The notes under the pieces are model-generated. The model saw only the letters and a program-made list of their open reading frames with translations. It was not told the DNA's origin and did no database searches. 7,735 nucleotides of DNA. Source: an uncultured Bacillaceae bacterium. Lineage in GTDB: Bacteria; Bacillota; Bacilli; Bacillales; Alkalibacillaceae. Of this stretch, positions 1-6,685 are shown in pieces (the first letter of the stretch is position 1; each line of letters begins with the position of its first letter). The DNA lies in the NCBI GenBank assembly GCA_937958375.1, contig CALGNY010000139.1, positions 1 to 7,735 on the forward strand, read 5' to 3'. A program made the position numbers and the translations under genes.

Positions 1-550
1 TATCTTCTTCTTCCCTGATCTTCTGATAGGTTTCTGCCAACACGACGGTGTCTTCCACCAGGCGGTCGATGCGGAAAAAGACGTCATCGTTTACGATTTG
101 TTTTTGGTCAAAGTCTTTTTCTTCAATAAAGACGTAAGACTGAACGACTTGTGCATTCATGTAACTTAAAATCGGCTTCAAGTGGTGCTCGGCGATCAAA
201 TAGTGTTTTGACGAGCCGGCAGTCACGAGCATACTGGCGACTTTGTCTCGGAGAGCATCCACAGGCAGTAGGTCAAAAATATTCTTCAATGTCGCAGGGA
301 TGGACGCTTGGAAAATGGGTGTGCCGAAAATAATTGCGTCGGCCTCCATAATTGTTTGGGTCACATATTTTGCATCTCCATCATAATCCAAATAGTTGCG
401 TCCATCGCTGAATGGAATCTCATAATCTGCCAAATCAAGCAAGGTCACCTGGTGGTCAGGGTATTTTTCAGCTAACGATTGAACGGTATAATCCATCGCC
501 GTACGGGTTTTTGAACCGACGATGGAACCGGAAAGGGCAACAATCTTCAT
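1..550 (-). CDS. NADPH-dependent FMN reductase, flavodoxin-like fold (3' end cut by window edge)
   Basis: The minus-strand frame is open from an ATG at 548-550 to the left edge: 183 codons without a stop, so probably only a few residues are missing (the family is usually 180-190 aa). The product begins MKIVALSGSIVGSKTRTA, a first beta strand followed by the phosphate-binding loop (about residues 7-17) that holds FMN phosphate. It continues with FGTPIFQASIPATLKN (75-90) and the LVTAGSS segment (108-114), both typical of the SsuE/NADPH_dep_FMN_red family. Such cytosolic enzymes use NAD(P)H to reduce FMN. No signal peptide or membrane segment is visible. The start is fixed by an AGGAGG ribosome binding site that overlaps the TAG stop of the upstream oxidoreductase gene, so the two are very likely co-transcribed and translationally coupled. 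By context it would supply reduced flavin to that enzyme. An azoreductase-like or quinone reductase role is an alternative. Confidence 0.88.
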   Translation of the reverse strand, partial: MKIVALSGSIVGSKTRTAMDYTVQSLAEKYPDHQVTLLDLADYEIPFSDGRNYLDYDGDAKYVTQTIMEADAIIFGTPIFQASIPATLKNIFDLLPVDALRDKVASMLVTAGSSKHYLIAEHHLKPILSYMNAQVVQSYVFIEEKDFDQKQIVNDDVFFRIDRLVEDTVVLAETYQKIREEED

Positions 551-557
551 TCTATTT

Positions 558-564
558 CCTCCTA
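558..564 (-). promoter_or_regulatory. RBS of the FMN reductase gene overlapping the upstream stop codon
   Basis: On the minus strand the sequence reads TAGGAGGAAATAGA then ATG. The TAG stop of the oxidoreductase gene supplies the first bases of a perfect AGGAGG, seven bases before the reductase start. Ribosomes terminating on the first gene end on the second gene's binding site, which points to translational coupling of the two-component system. Confidence 0.7.
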
Positions 565-1626
565 TGATTTTGCGGTATATTTTTTGATGGCTGGCATGAT
601 TTCATTGCCGATGATTTCGACCTTTTCTTTCAATTTGTCGAGGGTGACACCGCCGAAATCCATTTGGGCAATATAGCGTTGATGGCCAAACATTTCGTGT
701 TGATACAAGATTTTTTCTATAATTTCTTGTGGGCTTCCGACATTCAGCACATCACGCTTGTCCGCTCCCTGTGCAAAATGTTGTTTCGGAAAACCTTGGC
801 CATTCGTCAATTGCATGCCTTGGTTAATGTTCGGATACACTTCCTGCATCGCTTTTTGTGTCGTTTCTGCCACGTTAAATAATCCGGCTGTAGCAACCGG
901 GAGGTCGTCAGGATTATGTCCGCTATTTGCTGCGGCTTCCCGGTAAACGTCAATGGAATGTTTGAAAGAGGTCGCTGGTCCGCCAAGTGTCGCTAGAAAC
1001 ATCGGTACCCCTGCACGCCCGGCTTTCATTGCGCTGCCTGGAGGTCCTCCGACCGCACGCCAAATCGGCAACCATCCTTCTTTTGGACGGGGGATGATTT
1101 TCGCATCTCTGAGTGGCGCACGGTATTCACCTTCCCAGTTCACGACTTCATTTTCGTTAATCAAGCGCAGCAAATCGAATTTTTCCTCATATAAAGCTTC
1201 ATAATCGCGCAAACTGTAGCCTAATAATTCAAAGTTTCCGACACGTGAAGCACGTCCGGCAATGATTTCGGTACGGCCATCTGAAATCAAATCGATTGTT
1301 GAAAAATCCTCATAAACGCGTACGGGGTCGAGCGTGCTGATGATCGTTGAAGAACTTGCGATTTTGATTTTTTCCGTTGCCTGGGCAATTGCTCCCAATA
1401 CTACGGAATGGGCCTGTGTCGTGAAATACTCTTGGTGACTTTCTCCCACACTAAAAAAGTCAATCCCAGCCTGCTCAGCTAACTGAGCGAATTCTATGAT
1501 TTCTTGAATTCGTTGTTGATTGGAAATTCGTTCACCTGTTCGGGGGTTCGGTATGTGATCCCCTAATGTATAGATCCCAAACTCGAGTCCTTTGTCTGGG
1601 TTAATCCGATATTTCTCCATGCTCAT
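562..1626 (-). CDS. LLM-class flavin-dependent oxidoreductase (luciferase-like monooxygenase)
   Basis: A cytosolic TIM-barrel flavoenzyme of the bacterial luciferase superfamily, about 354 aa, which is normal for the family. Features in order (numbered from the chosen start): LEFGIYTLGD near 14-23 (first beta strand); AGIDFFSVGESHQEYF at 53-68, the position of the common GEHH motif; the SSSTIISTLDPVRVYED segment (91-107); and DLISDGRTEIIAGRAS (112-127), the family's LDxxSxGRxxxxxGRGS-like block. The C-terminal VGSPQEIIEKI and QMDFGG are also typical. The enzyme would use FMNH2 from the adjacent reductase and O2 to oxidise an organic substrate that cannot be predicted here. Start choice: the frame also opens at a GTG at 1635, but AAGGTG lies eight bases before the ATG at 1626 and directly abuts that GTG, which favours 1626. 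An ATG at 1620 (352 aa) is another possibility. Some members instead use F420 or act as alkanal or alkanesulfonate monooxygenases. Confidence 0.9.
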   Translation of the reverse strand: MSMEKYRINPDKGLEFGIYTLGDHIPNPRTGERISNQQRIQEIIEFAQLAEQAGIDFFSVGESHQEYFTTQAHSVVLGAIAQATEKIKIASSSTIISTLDPVRVYEDFSTIDLISDGRTEIIAGRASRVGNFELLGYSLRDYEALYEEKFDLLRLINENEVVNWEGEYRAPLRDAKIIPRPKEGWLPIWRAVGGPPGSAMKAGRAGVPMFLATLGGPATSFKHSIDVYREAAANSGHNPDDLPVATAGLFNVAETTQKAMQEVYPNINQGMQLTNGQGFPKQHFAQGADKRDVLNVGSPQEIIEKILYQHEMFGHQRYIAQMDFGGVTLDKLKEKVEIIGNEIMPAIKKYTAKS

Positions 1627-1707
1627 GTCAACCACACCTTTTTATGTAAGATATTTTGTGTCGATCTCAACGATTCATCCATATTCAGATTAACACACCT
1701 CTCTCGT

Positions 1708-1735
1708 AGGATAGAAATGAGCTGTTTGTAGACAA
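1708..1735 (-). promoter_or_regulatory. Candidate sigma-A-type promoter for the oxidoreductase/reductase pair (weak)
   Basis: Reading the minus strand, TTGTCT (1730-1735) and TATCCT (1708-1713) are separated by 16 bases. Each matches the vegetative -35 and -10 consensus at four of six positions. The -10 lies about 80 bases before the ATG at 1626, inside the divergent intergenic region. No better-scoring pair was found by eye, so this is only a candidate. Confidence 0.25.
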
Positions 1736-1737
1736 AT

Positions 1738-1767
1738 TACATAATTGTACCCTTAAAACGAATAATA
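1738..1767 (+). promoter_or_regulatory. Candidate sigma-G-like (forespore) promoter for the germinant receptor operon
   Basis: TACATA (1738-1743) and AATAATA (1761-1767) are separated by 17 bases, about 40 bases before the TTG start of the A subunit. The pair approximates the forespore sigma-G consensus (about gnATA, 17-18 bases, CATnnTA), with one mismatch in each half. GerA-family operons in B. subtilis are transcribed by sigma-G in the forespore, which makes the location plausible. The match is imperfect and found by eye. Confidence 0.35.
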
Positions 1768-1804
1768 TCGGTAAGTCATGTTGAACTAAAAGGGAGGGTT
1801 TACC

Positions 1805-3385
1805 TTGACGAATGGCCAGTCCAATCTATCCAGATGGCTGAAACAAATCAAGAAAAAGTTTTCAGGGCAAGGGCAAGACAATGCTTCCGGCCAACAGAAC
1901 GTACCAATTTCCACAAACTTATTGAAGAATGAAAAAATGATCAAGGAAATCCTCGGCGATGGCATGGATGTCATGTTAACGAAATTCAGTATCCGTGTAT
2001 CCGCAAACGAAACGGTCGATGCGATGCTCGTAGCCATCGATGGGTTAGTAGATGAGCAGGCAAAAAGAGATAGCATTCTGACTCCGCTTCAGCATCCAGG
2101 CATCGAACAATGGCCGAATAAAGATTTAGATTCCATCCAAAACATGCTAGCGGTAAAAAACATGCGTACGGAAACAGATTTGATGAAAGCCCTCTATCAA
2201 GTGTTAAGCGCACAAGCACTCTTGCTCGTTCAAAATAGTGGACAGGGACTACTTATCGACATTCCAGATTTTGAAATTAGGTCGATCGAGGAACCGGAGA
2301 CGGAACAAACCGTACGTGGACCTAGAGAAGGTTTTATTGAATCAATCAGCGTGAATATGTCGATGCTTCGACGTAAAATCTCTCATCCCGACTTACGATT
2401 TGAGTCGATGAAAATTGGTGAATATACCCAAACGAACGTCGTGATCACATACATTCAGGGTGTTTGTGACCCGAAAATCATCAACCGAGTCAAAAAACGC
2501 TTAAAAAAAATCGTAGTCGATCAAATTGGTTCTTCGGGTGATATTGAGCAATTGATTGAAGACCATCCCTATTCCATTTTTCCGACAATCGGAAATACAG
2601 AGAGGCCCGATAAGGCTGCAGGCATGTTGCTGGAGGGAAGGGTCGTCATTATAGTTAGTGGGTCACCAGTTACACTCATCGTACCTAATTTATTTGTTGA
2701 GAATTTTATGATCGTCGAAGACTATAACTCAAGGCCATATTATAGTTCGGCGATCCGATTGCTTCGATTTATCTCATTTCTCATCAGCATTACGGTACCG
2801 GCGTTGTATATATCCGCATTGAATTTTAACCAAGCACTGATCCCGTCCGATTTGATCATTCCACTTGTGCAAGCCCGTGAAACGGTTCCGTTTCCGCTTG
2901 CCATGGAAGTGTTTATTGGAATTTTTATGTTTGAAATCGTCCGGGAAGCCGGTGTTCGATTGCCTAGACAAATCGGAACGGCAATCAGTATCGTCGGTCC
3001 GTTGATTCTAGGAGATGTTGCCGTATCAGCAGGACTGATTGGAGCACCGACGATTGTCATCGTTTCATTTTCGTATATTGCTGCGTTTGTCGTAACACCG
3101 ATAGCCGATGTCACCGCTTTTTTACGAATTCTATTATTTATATCGGCAAGTCTCTTTGGTTCATTTGGACTTTCTCTTGCGTTACTTGCGATTTTAACCC
3201 ATATGGTCTCACTGTCTTCCATGGGTGTTCCTTATATGGCGCCGTTTGCTCCGATTTATTTTAAAGATTGGAAAGACACATTCGTCCGCGTTCCGATTCG
3301 TCTGATGAGACATCGGCCAAAAAGCATTCCGAATAAACGCTCTAAACGAATTCAATCGATTCCAGACACGAGGGAAAAACAATGA
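1805..3385 (+). CDS. GerA-family spore germination receptor subunit A (GerKA-like)
   Basis: A-subunit of a nutrient germinant receptor in the spore inner membrane. The 526-aa product has the family architecture. A charged N-terminal tail (1-40) is followed by a large soluble N-terminal region (about 45-295) containing RGPREGFIES (171-180) and LLEGRVVIIVSGSP (275-288). The membrane domain then runs from about 317 to 470. Hallmarks there are EDYNSRPYYSS (305-315), PSDLIIPLVQAR (347-358), EVFIGIFMFEIVREAGVRLP (368-387) and PLILGDVAVSAGLIGAPTI (399-417). The tail (497-526) is rich in Arg and Lys. A subunits oligomerise and are proposed to form the germinant-gated ion channel. The start is a TTG preceded by AGGGAGGG (1791-1798) at six bases; the next in-frame ATG is 44 codons in, so TTG is preferred. 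The gene overlaps the C-subunit gene by 4 bases. Length and operon order resemble GerKA, but the germinant cannot be inferred. Confidence 0.95.
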   Translation: MTNGQSNLSRWLKQIKKKFSGQGQDNASGQQNVPISTNLLKNEKMIKEILGDGMDVMLTKFSIRVSANETVDAMLVAIDGLVDEQAKRDSILTPLQHPGIEQWPNKDLDSIQNMLAVKNMRTETDLMKALYQVLSAQALLLVQNSGQGLLIDIPDFEIRSIEEPETEQTVRGPREGFIESISVNMSMLRRKISHPDLRFESMKIGEYTQTNVVITYIQGVCDPKIINRVKKRLKKIVVDQIGSSGDIEQLIEDHPYSIFPTIGNTERPDKAAGMLLEGRVVIIVSGSPVTLIVPNLFVENFMIVEDYNSRPYYSSAIRLLRFISFLISITVPALYISALNFNQALIPSDLIIPLVQARETVPFPLAMEVFIGIFMFEIVREAGVRLPRQIGTAISIVGPLILGDVAVSAGLIGAPTIVIVSFSYIAAFVVTPIADVTAFLRILLFISASLFGSFGLSLALLAILTHMVSLSSMGVPYMAPFAPIYFKDWKDTFVRVPIRLMRHRPKSIPNKRSKRIQSIPDTREKQ

Positions 3386-4557
3386 TCAAACAAATCTTCA
3401 TTCTAATCACGTGTTTATTCTTTTTAACAGGTTGTTGGAGTAATCAAGAACTCGATGATGTTGCTATGGTTCATGGGGTCGGGCTAGATCAAGCAGACGG
3501 AATGCTGAACACCAGTGTGGAAATTATCCGACCGGCGGGACAGGGTGGCGAACAATCAGAAGGACAGGAATCCGGCCAGCATTTGATTTTAACCCGGCAG
3601 GCGGATACGTTGCTTGAAGGTGCCCGCGAATTGATTCGATATGCCAAACGCCGACTCAGTTTTGAACATACACGAGCGTGGGTGATCGGGACTCGTCTTG
3701 CAGAAGATGAACATTTTATCCAAACCCTCGATACAATACGCAGAGACCAAATGCTTCGGTTGAACAGTTATTTGTTTGTGACAGAGGAAGATCCGAGTGA
3801 AGTCCTGCAGACCGAGACACTGTATGAAAACTTGATGGCCATTGAACTCGTATCAGGATTAGATCAGATTAGTTACATTTCAGATTACTCACCACTTCGA
3901 ATACGTGAACTGTACCGATTATTGGAAGGCCCCGTACCGAATGCCTATTTGCCGATGATTACCATTGAGGATGTCGGTAATCAAAGAATCACAGCCATAG
4001 ATGGTACTGCGGTCATCAATCAAAATCGGATGGTTGGCGTGATGACTTCCGAAGAATCAATCGGTTTAAATTGGCTCATTGATCGTGTGGAGGGAGGCGA
4101 TATCTCTGTTTCACTTGGGGAGGAAAGGGTCGCCTTGGAGATTACAGATGCCAAAACGAACACGATACCGATTGTGCGAGGGAATCAAGTCGATGCTGAA
4201 ATCCACGTCAGGATAGAAGGAACGTACGCAGATAATATAACGGATGAATTAGTTGACGAACAACTTTTTGAAAGCGTAGAAGAAGCTGTAGCCAATAAGA
4301 TCGAGTCAGATATGAGAACGACCCTGGACCTTTTGCAAAATGAATTTCAAACGGATATTACAAGGATTGGTATTCAGACCCACCGAAAACATCCGGAAGC
4401 ATTTCAGGAATTTAAGGATCGGTGGAATGAAGTATTTTCCGAAGCCTCGGTGGATATTCAAATCGATGTCACGCTCACGCACGAAGGATTGATCAAAGAA
4501 AACATCAATCGAGAAAAGGAGAGACCACACAACAATCCGTATCAATTTTTTCGATGA
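3382..4557 (+). CDS. Ger(x)C-family germinant receptor lipoprotein, subunit C (GerKC-like)
   Basis: Lipoprotein subunit of the germinant receptor, anchored at the outer face of the spore inner membrane. The 391-aa product begins with a short lipoprotein signal: a Lys near the N-terminus, a hydrophobic core (5-14), and lipobox LTGC with the lipidated Cys at 18. The family signature GCWSNQELDDVAMVHGVGLDQ-like segment (17-37) follows directly; it is the strongest identifier of GerC proteins. Further in, LSFEHTRAWVIG (about 92-103) matches a conserved strand of the N-terminal domain, and the C-terminal domain occupies roughly 215-380. Length is normal. The ATG overlaps the A-subunit stop as ATGA and has AGGGA (3371-3375) six bases upstream, so translation is probably coupled. 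Lipidation by Lgt (GerF) is required for function of several homologous receptors. The internal stretch GQGGEQSEGQESGQ (about 53-66) is low-complexity and probably a flexible loop. Confidence 0.95.
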   Translation: MIKQIFILITCLFFLTGCWSNQELDDVAMVHGVGLDQADGMLNTSVEIIRPAGQGGEQSEGQESGQHLILTRQADTLLEGARELIRYAKRRLSFEHTRAWVIGTRLAEDEHFIQTLDTIRRDQMLRLNSYLFVTEEDPSEVLQTETLYENLMAIELVSGLDQISYISDYSPLRIRELYRLLEGPVPNAYLPMITIEDVGNQRITAIDGTAVINQNRMVGVMTSEESIGLNWLIDRVEGGDISVSLGEERVALEITDAKTNTIPIVRGNQVDAEIHVRIEGTYADNITDELVDEQLFESVEEAVANKIESDMRTTLDLLQNEFQTDITRIGIQTHRKHPEAFQEFKDRWNEVFSEASVDIQIDVTLTHEGLIKENINREKERPHNNPYQFFR

Positions 4558-4576
4558 CAGATGAGGGAGTTCTGAG

Positions 4577-5647
4577 ATGTTATCAAAATGGGAGACGTTA
4601 TTCATTCTAGTGATGACCATACCGATCATAGGGCATGTTGTCATTCTTCCGATCATGCTCGATGTGGCAGGAAGAGACGCATGGATTTCTATCTTGCTGT
4701 CTCTTCCGGGTGCATTTCTTTTCGCCATCGCGATTTATAAGGTACGAAAGAAATACCCAGATTCAGGGCCGGTTGAATTGTTTACCCTTGTGTTAGGGAA
4801 AAAAGGTGGAAAAGTGCTGATTGGCTTGTTGGTCGCCTACTTTTTGTTTTTGTCTTCGCTCTCCTACGCGACATTGATTGATGTCGTTTTCATTGATTTT
4901 CTTCCTGAAACGCCACGTCTGGCACTCATCTTGTGGTTTTCGATTTTTATGGTTTATGCGGCTTTGAAAGGCGTTAAGCGAATCGCTTTGACAGCGGGTG
5001 TGTTGGCGATTCTATCAGCTTTTGCCGGCCACACGGTAACTTTGATGGATGCCAACAAAAAAGAATGGGGACAACTCTTGCCGATATTAGAATTCGGCTG
5101 GTCTCCCGTTTTGTGGGGAACATTGATCATCACGAGTATATGGATTGAATTGTTGGTTCTCTTATGTGTTCCCATACGTAATATGAAGGAGAAAGGGATG
5201 TTTTTGCTCTGGGGAATCGGCATTTTATTAAATGGTCTCATGATGGCATCGACGACAACAGGTGTCATCACCATCTTCGGATTGGGACAGGCGGATAATT
5301 TTTTGTATCCGGCTCAAGAGATTGTCCGTGTCATCAATTTAGGGTTTATCGATCGCTTCGATATCTATGGCATGATTCTGATGACCTTTGGCGTCTATAT
5401 CCGTTCCAGTCTTTACTTGCGGATCGCTTATGAACTCGGAACCTCACGTTCTAGCTCGAAGTGGTTCAAAAAAATCTTATTCATTAGTTTTATCCTTTTG
5501 ATTGTTTCCAGTGTGATTTATATAACGAATATTCATTTTCGATTAGAAACGGCGATCAATCTGTATGCATATATGATTGTTTTATATCCGATTCCATTTG
5601 TGTTGTGGTTTGTGGCGTGGGTGAGAAACCGGAAAAAAGTAAGTTAA
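4577..5647 (+). CDS. GerAB/spore-germination permease, receptor subunit B (GerKB-like)
   Basis: B-subunit of the germinant receptor, an APC-superfamily transporter homologue. In studied receptors this subunit binds the germinant. The 356-aa product is almost entirely hydrophobic, with about ten predicted membrane helices by eye: roughly 6-28, 35-55, 79-101, 114-132, 136-154, 178-198, 209-231, 261-282, 298-318 and 326-345. This is the expected topology and length for the Spore_permease family. Family-like segments include IMLDVAGRDAWIS (26-38), PDSGPVELFTLVLGKKGGK (61-79) and the RFDIYGMILMTFGVYIR block (260-276). The ATG is preceded by GAGGGAG (4563-4569) at seven bases and lies 19 bases after the C-subunit stop. 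B comes last, giving A-C-B order as in B. subtilis gerK. The ligand cannot be predicted from the sequence. No obvious intrinsic terminator follows. Confidence 0.94.
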   Translation: MLSKWETLFILVMTIPIIGHVVILPIMLDVAGRDAWISILLSLPGAFLFAIAIYKVRKKYPDSGPVELFTLVLGKKGGKVLIGLLVAYFLFLSSLSYATLIDVVFIDFLPETPRLALILWFSIFMVYAALKGVKRIALTAGVLAILSAFAGHTVTLMDANKKEWGQLLPILEFGWSPVLWGTLIITSIWIELLVLLCVPIRNMKEKGMFLLWGIGILLNGLMMASTTTGVITIFGLGQADNFLYPAQEIVRVINLGFIDRFDIYGMILMTFGVYIRSSLYLRIAYELGTSRSSSKWFKKILFISFILLIVSSVIYITNIHFRLETAINLYAYMIVLYPIPFVLWFVAWVRNRKKVS

Positions 5648-5648
5648 A

Positions 5649-5678
5649 TTTGAAATGGTTTCACTATTTCAAAAATAA
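5649..5678 (+). promoter_or_regulatory. Candidate sigma-A promoter for the ABC exporter operon
   Basis: TTGAAA (5649-5654) and AATAAT (5673-5678) are separated by 18 bases; each matches the vegetative consensus at five of six positions. An alternative within the same stretch is TTTCAC (5658-5663), 16 bases, then TATGGT (5680-5685). Either would give a leader of roughly 70 bases before the ATPase ATG. The promoter lies just after the stop codon of the B-subunit gene, so the ABC pair is probably expressed independently of the sporulation-stage operon. Confidence 0.45.
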
Positions 5679-5707
5679 TTATGGTACCATTGAAACTGGC
5701 TGAAACT
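5650..5707. repeat. Cluster of TGAAA/TTTCA half-sites (possible operator)
   Basis: Five copies of TGAAA or its complement fall within 58 bases: TGAAA at 5650, TTTCA at 5658 and 5666, and TGAAA at 5690 and 5701. The first two form the palindrome TGAAA-tgg-TTTCA. The last two are part of a direct repeat TGAAACT at 11-base spacing, about one helical turn. A perfect ten-base palindrome, ATGGTACCAT (5680-5689), lies between. The cluster covers the candidate promoter and the presumed start of transcription, as an operator would. No regulator gene is in the window. Confidence 0.35.
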
Positions 5708-5709
5708 TA

Positions 5710-5744
5710 GATTGCTGTTGAATCGTCCTAGTGATTAAGCAATC
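5710..5744 (+). promoter_or_regulatory. Possible hairpin in the 5'UTR of the ABC operon
   Basis: GATTGCT (5710-5716) is perfectly complementary to AGCAATC (5738-5744). Inside this seven-pair stem, AATC (5721-5724) can pair with GATT (5733-5736), leaving an eight-base loop and an asymmetric internal loop (GTTG opposite A). It ends seven bases before the GGGGAGAGG ribosome binding site at 5751-5759 and is not followed by a T-run. It is therefore not an intrinsic terminator; a role in translation or RNA stability is possible. Confidence 0.3.
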
Positions 5745-5761
5745 AAATAAGGGGAGAGGTT

Positions 5762-6685
5762 ATGAGTAACGTAGCATTAGAATTGAAGAATGTACGGAAG
5801 AAAATCAAAAACAAAGAAATCATCAAAGACGTTAGCTTGAAGATCAATCGAGGGGAGGTCTACGGTTTCATCGGGCCGAATGGTGCCGGGAAAACGACGA
5901 CGATCCGGATGATTGTCGGACTGATGAATATTACCGATGGCGAGGTGCTCATTTTAGGCAAAAGCATTGCAAAAGAGTACAAAGCTGCCGCAGAAAACAT
6001 CGGAGCGATCGTCGAAAATCCGGAGATGTATCCATTCATGACGGGTCGGCAAAACTTACACCATTTTGCACGCATGTATGATGATGTATCCAAAGAACGA
6101 ATTGAAGAAGTCATTGGTTTGGTTGGTTTAAATAAAGCAATCGATGAAAAAGTCAAAAATTACTCATTAGGAATGAGGCAGCGTTTAGGAATTGCACAAG
6201 CTGTTTTACATAACCCAGCTGTTTTGATTCTCGATGAGCCGACCAATGGCTTAGATCCCGCAGGCATTCGGGAAATCCGTGATTATATCAGAAGGCTTGC
6301 CGCCGAAGAAAATGTCGCCGTGATGATCTCGAGCCACTTGCTATCTGAAATCGAGTTGATGTGTGATCGGATCGGGATTATTAAGCATGGCGAATTAATT
6401 TCAGAGCAGAATGTCAGAGAAACGAGCGAGGAAGCAGAAAGCGCTGAAATGAAAGTGATTTTCGATGTCCAAGAGGTTGATCGGACCATTGACGTCTTGA
6501 AAGGATTAGAGATTTCAGCTGAGAAGGAAGGGAATCAGCTGGTCGCCCAGTTGACTCGAAAGCAAATCCCTGGAATCGTCAAAACACTCGTGGAGCATGA
6601 CATCTCGGTCTTTGGTGTCACCGGCGTGAAAGCCTCGTTGGAGGATCAATTCCTTGAGTTGACTGGGGGGAATATCATTGAGTAA
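5762..6685 (+). CDS. ABC transporter ATP-binding protein, BcrA / lantibiotic-immunity-like
   Basis: Cytoplasmic ATPase of an ABC-2-type exporter, 307 aa. All nucleotide-binding motifs are present: Walker A GPNGAGKT (38-45, K44), ABC signature YSLGMRQR (134-141), Walker B VLILDEP (154-160, catalytic E159), D-loop GLDP (163-166) and H-loop SSH (H192). At the Q-loop position the sequence is IVENPEMYPFMTG, with Glu85 instead of Gln, as described for LanF-type immunity ATPases and common in BcrA-like proteins. Residues after about 220 form the C-terminal extension of this subfamily. The ATG is supported by a purine-rich site, AAGGGGAGAGG (5749-5759). The gene overlaps the permease gene by eight bases, so the two form one transporter. 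Relatives confer resistance to bacitracin, lantibiotics or other membrane-active compounds, but many are uncharacterised (for example YhcH/YhcI-type pairs of similar size), and the substrate here is unknown. No adjacent two-component system or GntR regulator is visible. Confidence 0.93.
   Translation: MSNVALELKNVRKKIKNKEIIKDVSLKINRGEVYGFIGPNGAGKTTTIRMIVGLMNITDGEVLILGKSIAKEYKAAAENIGAIVENPEMYPFMTGRQNLHHFARMYDDVSKERIEEVIGLVGLNKAIDEKVKNYSLGMRQRLGIAQAVLHNPAVLILDEPTNGLDPAGIREIRDYIRRLAAEENVAVMISSHLLSEIELMCDRIGIIKHGELISEQNVRETSEEAESAEMKVIFDVQEVDRTIDVLKGLEISAEKEGNQLVAQLTRKQIPGIVKTLVEHDISVFGVTGVKASLEDQFLELTGGNIIE

Noticed and set aside
1627..1635. GTG at 1633-1635 as the start of the luciferase-like oxidoreductase
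   Set aside because: The only Shine-Dalgarno-like stretch, AAGGTG, runs into this GTG, leaving no spacing. It is eight bases from the ATG at 1624-1626, which is the better start.
2740..3222. A 160-codon open frame on the minus strand inside the A-subunit gene
   Set aside because: It lies antisense to the highly conserved membrane domain of the germination protein, has no convincing ribosome binding site, and its composition reflects the opposite strand's codons.
5650..5670. TGAAAT/ATTTCA inverted repeat after the B-subunit gene as an intrinsic terminator
   Set aside because: The stem is only six A/T-rich pairs and is followed by A residues, not T, in the plus direction. It is better read as part of the half-site cluster at the promoter.
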